From Gnetum montanum (Eukaryota > Streptophyta > Gnetopsida > Gnetales > Gnetaceae): DNA of 43,197 nt. The position numbers were made by a program, and so were the translations under genes. This document shows positions 41,664 through 43,197 of this stretch, piece by piece; within the stretch, counting starts at the first letter, position 1, and every line of letters begins with the position of its first letter. A model generated the notes under the pieces. That model saw only the letters and a program-made list of their open reading frames with translations, ran no database searches and had not been told where the DNA came from. The stretch lies in contig MNCI01004501.1 of assembly GCA_015680685.1 (NCBI GenBank), positions 1,048,799 to 1,091,995 of the forward strand, given 5' to 3'.

Positions 41664-43197
41664 GAATGAAAACTCGTCCTTGAGTTCCTTACAATGATAT
41701 CAGGTAGGTATGGGATTATTAGGGGAAATGGAACTAATGGGATGACATGTGAACGGTCTTTATTACAAGACTTGACAAAACTGGTGTTCATGACAACAAG
41801 GGTGAACACCTTATTACAATGACATCAGGCCACAGTTGGCAGCTGAGAGAAAAGAGGAGAGAGAATAGAAGAGAAGAAGAGAGAAGAGTCTTGTTGCTGC
41901 CAACGCCTAGATTGCGCCTTTCGTTGTCCATCTGTAAGCGCATTATCAATTCCACTCCTTGCATGCTGCTTCAGCGCTGCTCCATTCCAAGTGTCTGCTC
42001 CAGATCCATTCCGTTGTTGTATGATTGCCATCTGCACACACAACACAATCATATATTAGCAAGGGTAATTGAATCATTAAGTAAAGCATACCTTGCTTCG
42101 GTTTAGGTTCCTTGGCTAAGTTGTGGTATGGCTAATATGGATCTGGGAAAATGTAGATGATGACTACCGAAGGTATAGGGGTTAGGAAGAAAAACGAAAA
42201 AATCCGGGGCTTAGGATAAAAATCGAAAAATCAGGCCCCGTACCCCCATGACTAATCGCGAACCTCCGGTAGCGTTAGAATGGAGAGAGAAAAGGAATAG
42301 GAATGATAGGTAAAAAGGGACAACTATGGCATCGATAAAAAGGATGTCATGATGGAAATGAACAAAAATGTTAATTAATTGCAAAATGTTAAGGAAAAGA
42401 AGTTAACTAATGTTCCAAATAGGAATGTCAGTGGGTCCTCCCCAAAGCAGGCTCATGCCCTTAATGCCCTGACAATCCCACATTCAAAGAGTCCGTGGGC
42501 TCTGGGAATGTCCTTTGGAACAAGAGTTAAAGTCTTAACCGTAAGAATTTACCAAAAAGAAAACAAAGCATCAACCAAAGTATATACAATGATACAACCG
42601 GCAATGAGGTGAACAATGGAGAGAAGGATGGGAAGAAGAGAAGTGGAATGGAATCCCAAGAACAAGGTGGTGTACAGCCCCTTGTGTGTTTCATGATTAA
42701 TGTGACTTGGTGAATCTCATTCCAACTCAGGCCTCAAACCAACCACTTCCAGTGACTTCACATCAATGTATTTGGTCAAACCATCCACTTGGATAACAAG
42801 GATGCATCTTCGAAGAGCCACCACCATTCCGACGAAACAACGGAGAGAATGGGAAGCGAGAAGGGCCTTTGTTAGAGGGAACACTTTGGTTCCATAACCA
42901 GTGCTTGCAGCCCAAATTTTATTCTGTCTAAGGGATGTGCTTTGAATCCTCACTTTTTCAGTTTGCTCTTTTTCTTTTTTCGCTTTTTTTCTTTTTTCTC
43001 CTTTTTTTTCTTGCTTTGTGTTTTTATGCGTGGGGACCACACCATGCGAAGACTTCTTATTTTTATTGTCTCAACTTCCAATTATTGGGTAACATCGGAA
43101 CGACAAGAAAACCCAAGAAGAAAACATCCAAGCACCCAAGTGAATGACCAACACAAAAACATCAAGTTCCCTTGAAGTCACACCCTTTGCAATCCTT
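41664..43197 (-). other. 3' non-coding region of element 3
   Basis: Homologous to the element 2 tail. A second AGTCATGGGGGTA occurs at 42241-42253. Open minus-strand frames at 41825-42052 (Gln/Arg-rich) and 42717-43040 (Lys/Glu-rich start, MVPTHKNTKQEKKGEK) have no recognisable family. The latter's start is the A-rich tract also present in element 2 at 34477-34512, so it is probably not a gene. Confidence 0.6.

Larger units (their letters stand above)
40740..43197 (-). mobile_element. Element 3: Athila-like retrotransposon, 3' end only, continues beyond window
   Basis: On the minus strand the internal 3' region (43197-41651) is followed by the 3' LTR (41650-40740). The internal part aligns with the non-coding tail of element 2 (for example CATGAAACACACAAGGG, CCTAACCCCTA.ACCTT.GGTAGTCA, TAAGGAACTCAAGGA, TTTTCATTCAGTCATGGG). 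Coding genes, if present, lie to the right of the window. Confidence 0.85.

Noticed and set aside
42717-43040. Lys-rich 107-codon frame in element 3 as a gene
   Set aside because: Its start is an A-rich tract that is non-coding in the matching part of element 2.
1-43197. CRISPR arrays, bacterial operons, tRNA genes
   Set aside because: The sequence is eukaryotic and repeat-derived; no regular spacer arrays and no tRNA cloverleaf noticed. The short direct repeats are microsatellites, minisatellites or LTR units.

Overview
The window looks like repeat-rich nuclear DNA of a vascular plant with a large, transposon-filled genome. The evidence is several families of plant LTR retrotransposon, a LINE and an integrated caulimovirid (plant pararetrovirus). 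A gymnosperm is possible, but the sequence does not settle the species. No intact cellular gene is visible. A single N at 5439, flanked by a perfect 521-bp repeat, marks this as draft assembly.

Layout. (1) 1-4965, minus strand: element 1, an Athila-like Ty3/gypsy retrotransposon cut by the window start. It has a 5' LTR, a tRNA-Asp-type primer site, and a gag-protease frame with four in-frame stops that is joined directly to the last residues of the polyprotein, so reverse transcriptase, RNase H and integrase are missing. (2) 4918-5960: the assembly duplication. (3) 6080-7087, minus: Ty1/copia gag relic. (4) About 10.5-36.8 kb: a nested block. The outermost layer is an old Ty3/gypsy relic (relic A) whose RT is split by element B (10653-24674, TSD ATGTG) and whose integrase C-terminus is split by element 2 (26726-36668, TSD CAAGG/TAAGG). 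Across both insertions the relic's flanks join back into a continuous reading frame. (5) Inside element B: an apparently unit-length caulimovirid (about 13211-20797) bracketed by 0.77-kb direct repeats, a 5S rRNA-derived fragment, and a broken copy of a CCR4-like deadenylase gene. (6) Element 2 is a complete but decayed relative of element 1 with gag, protease, RT, RNase H, integrase and both LTRs. (7) 37.8-38.4 kb: weak relic of another retroelement. (8) 39.67-40.46 kb: LINE RT relic. (9) 40740-43197, minus: element 3, the 3' LTR and 3' non-coding end of a third Athila-like copy.

How the parts relate. Elements 1, 2 and 3 are one family: they share TGATGA...TCATCA LTR ends, a TATAAATA promoter preceded by GATATC palindromes, the PBS type and a G-rich CAGTCATGGGGG polypurine motif. 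By decay, the order from oldest to youngest appears to be relic A and the copia relic, then element B with its virus and element 2, then elements 1 and 3. The damage is mostly C-to-T/G-to-A change, as expected for long-methylated plant repeats. All genes here are mobile-element, viral or captured sequences, and none appears functional as it stands.
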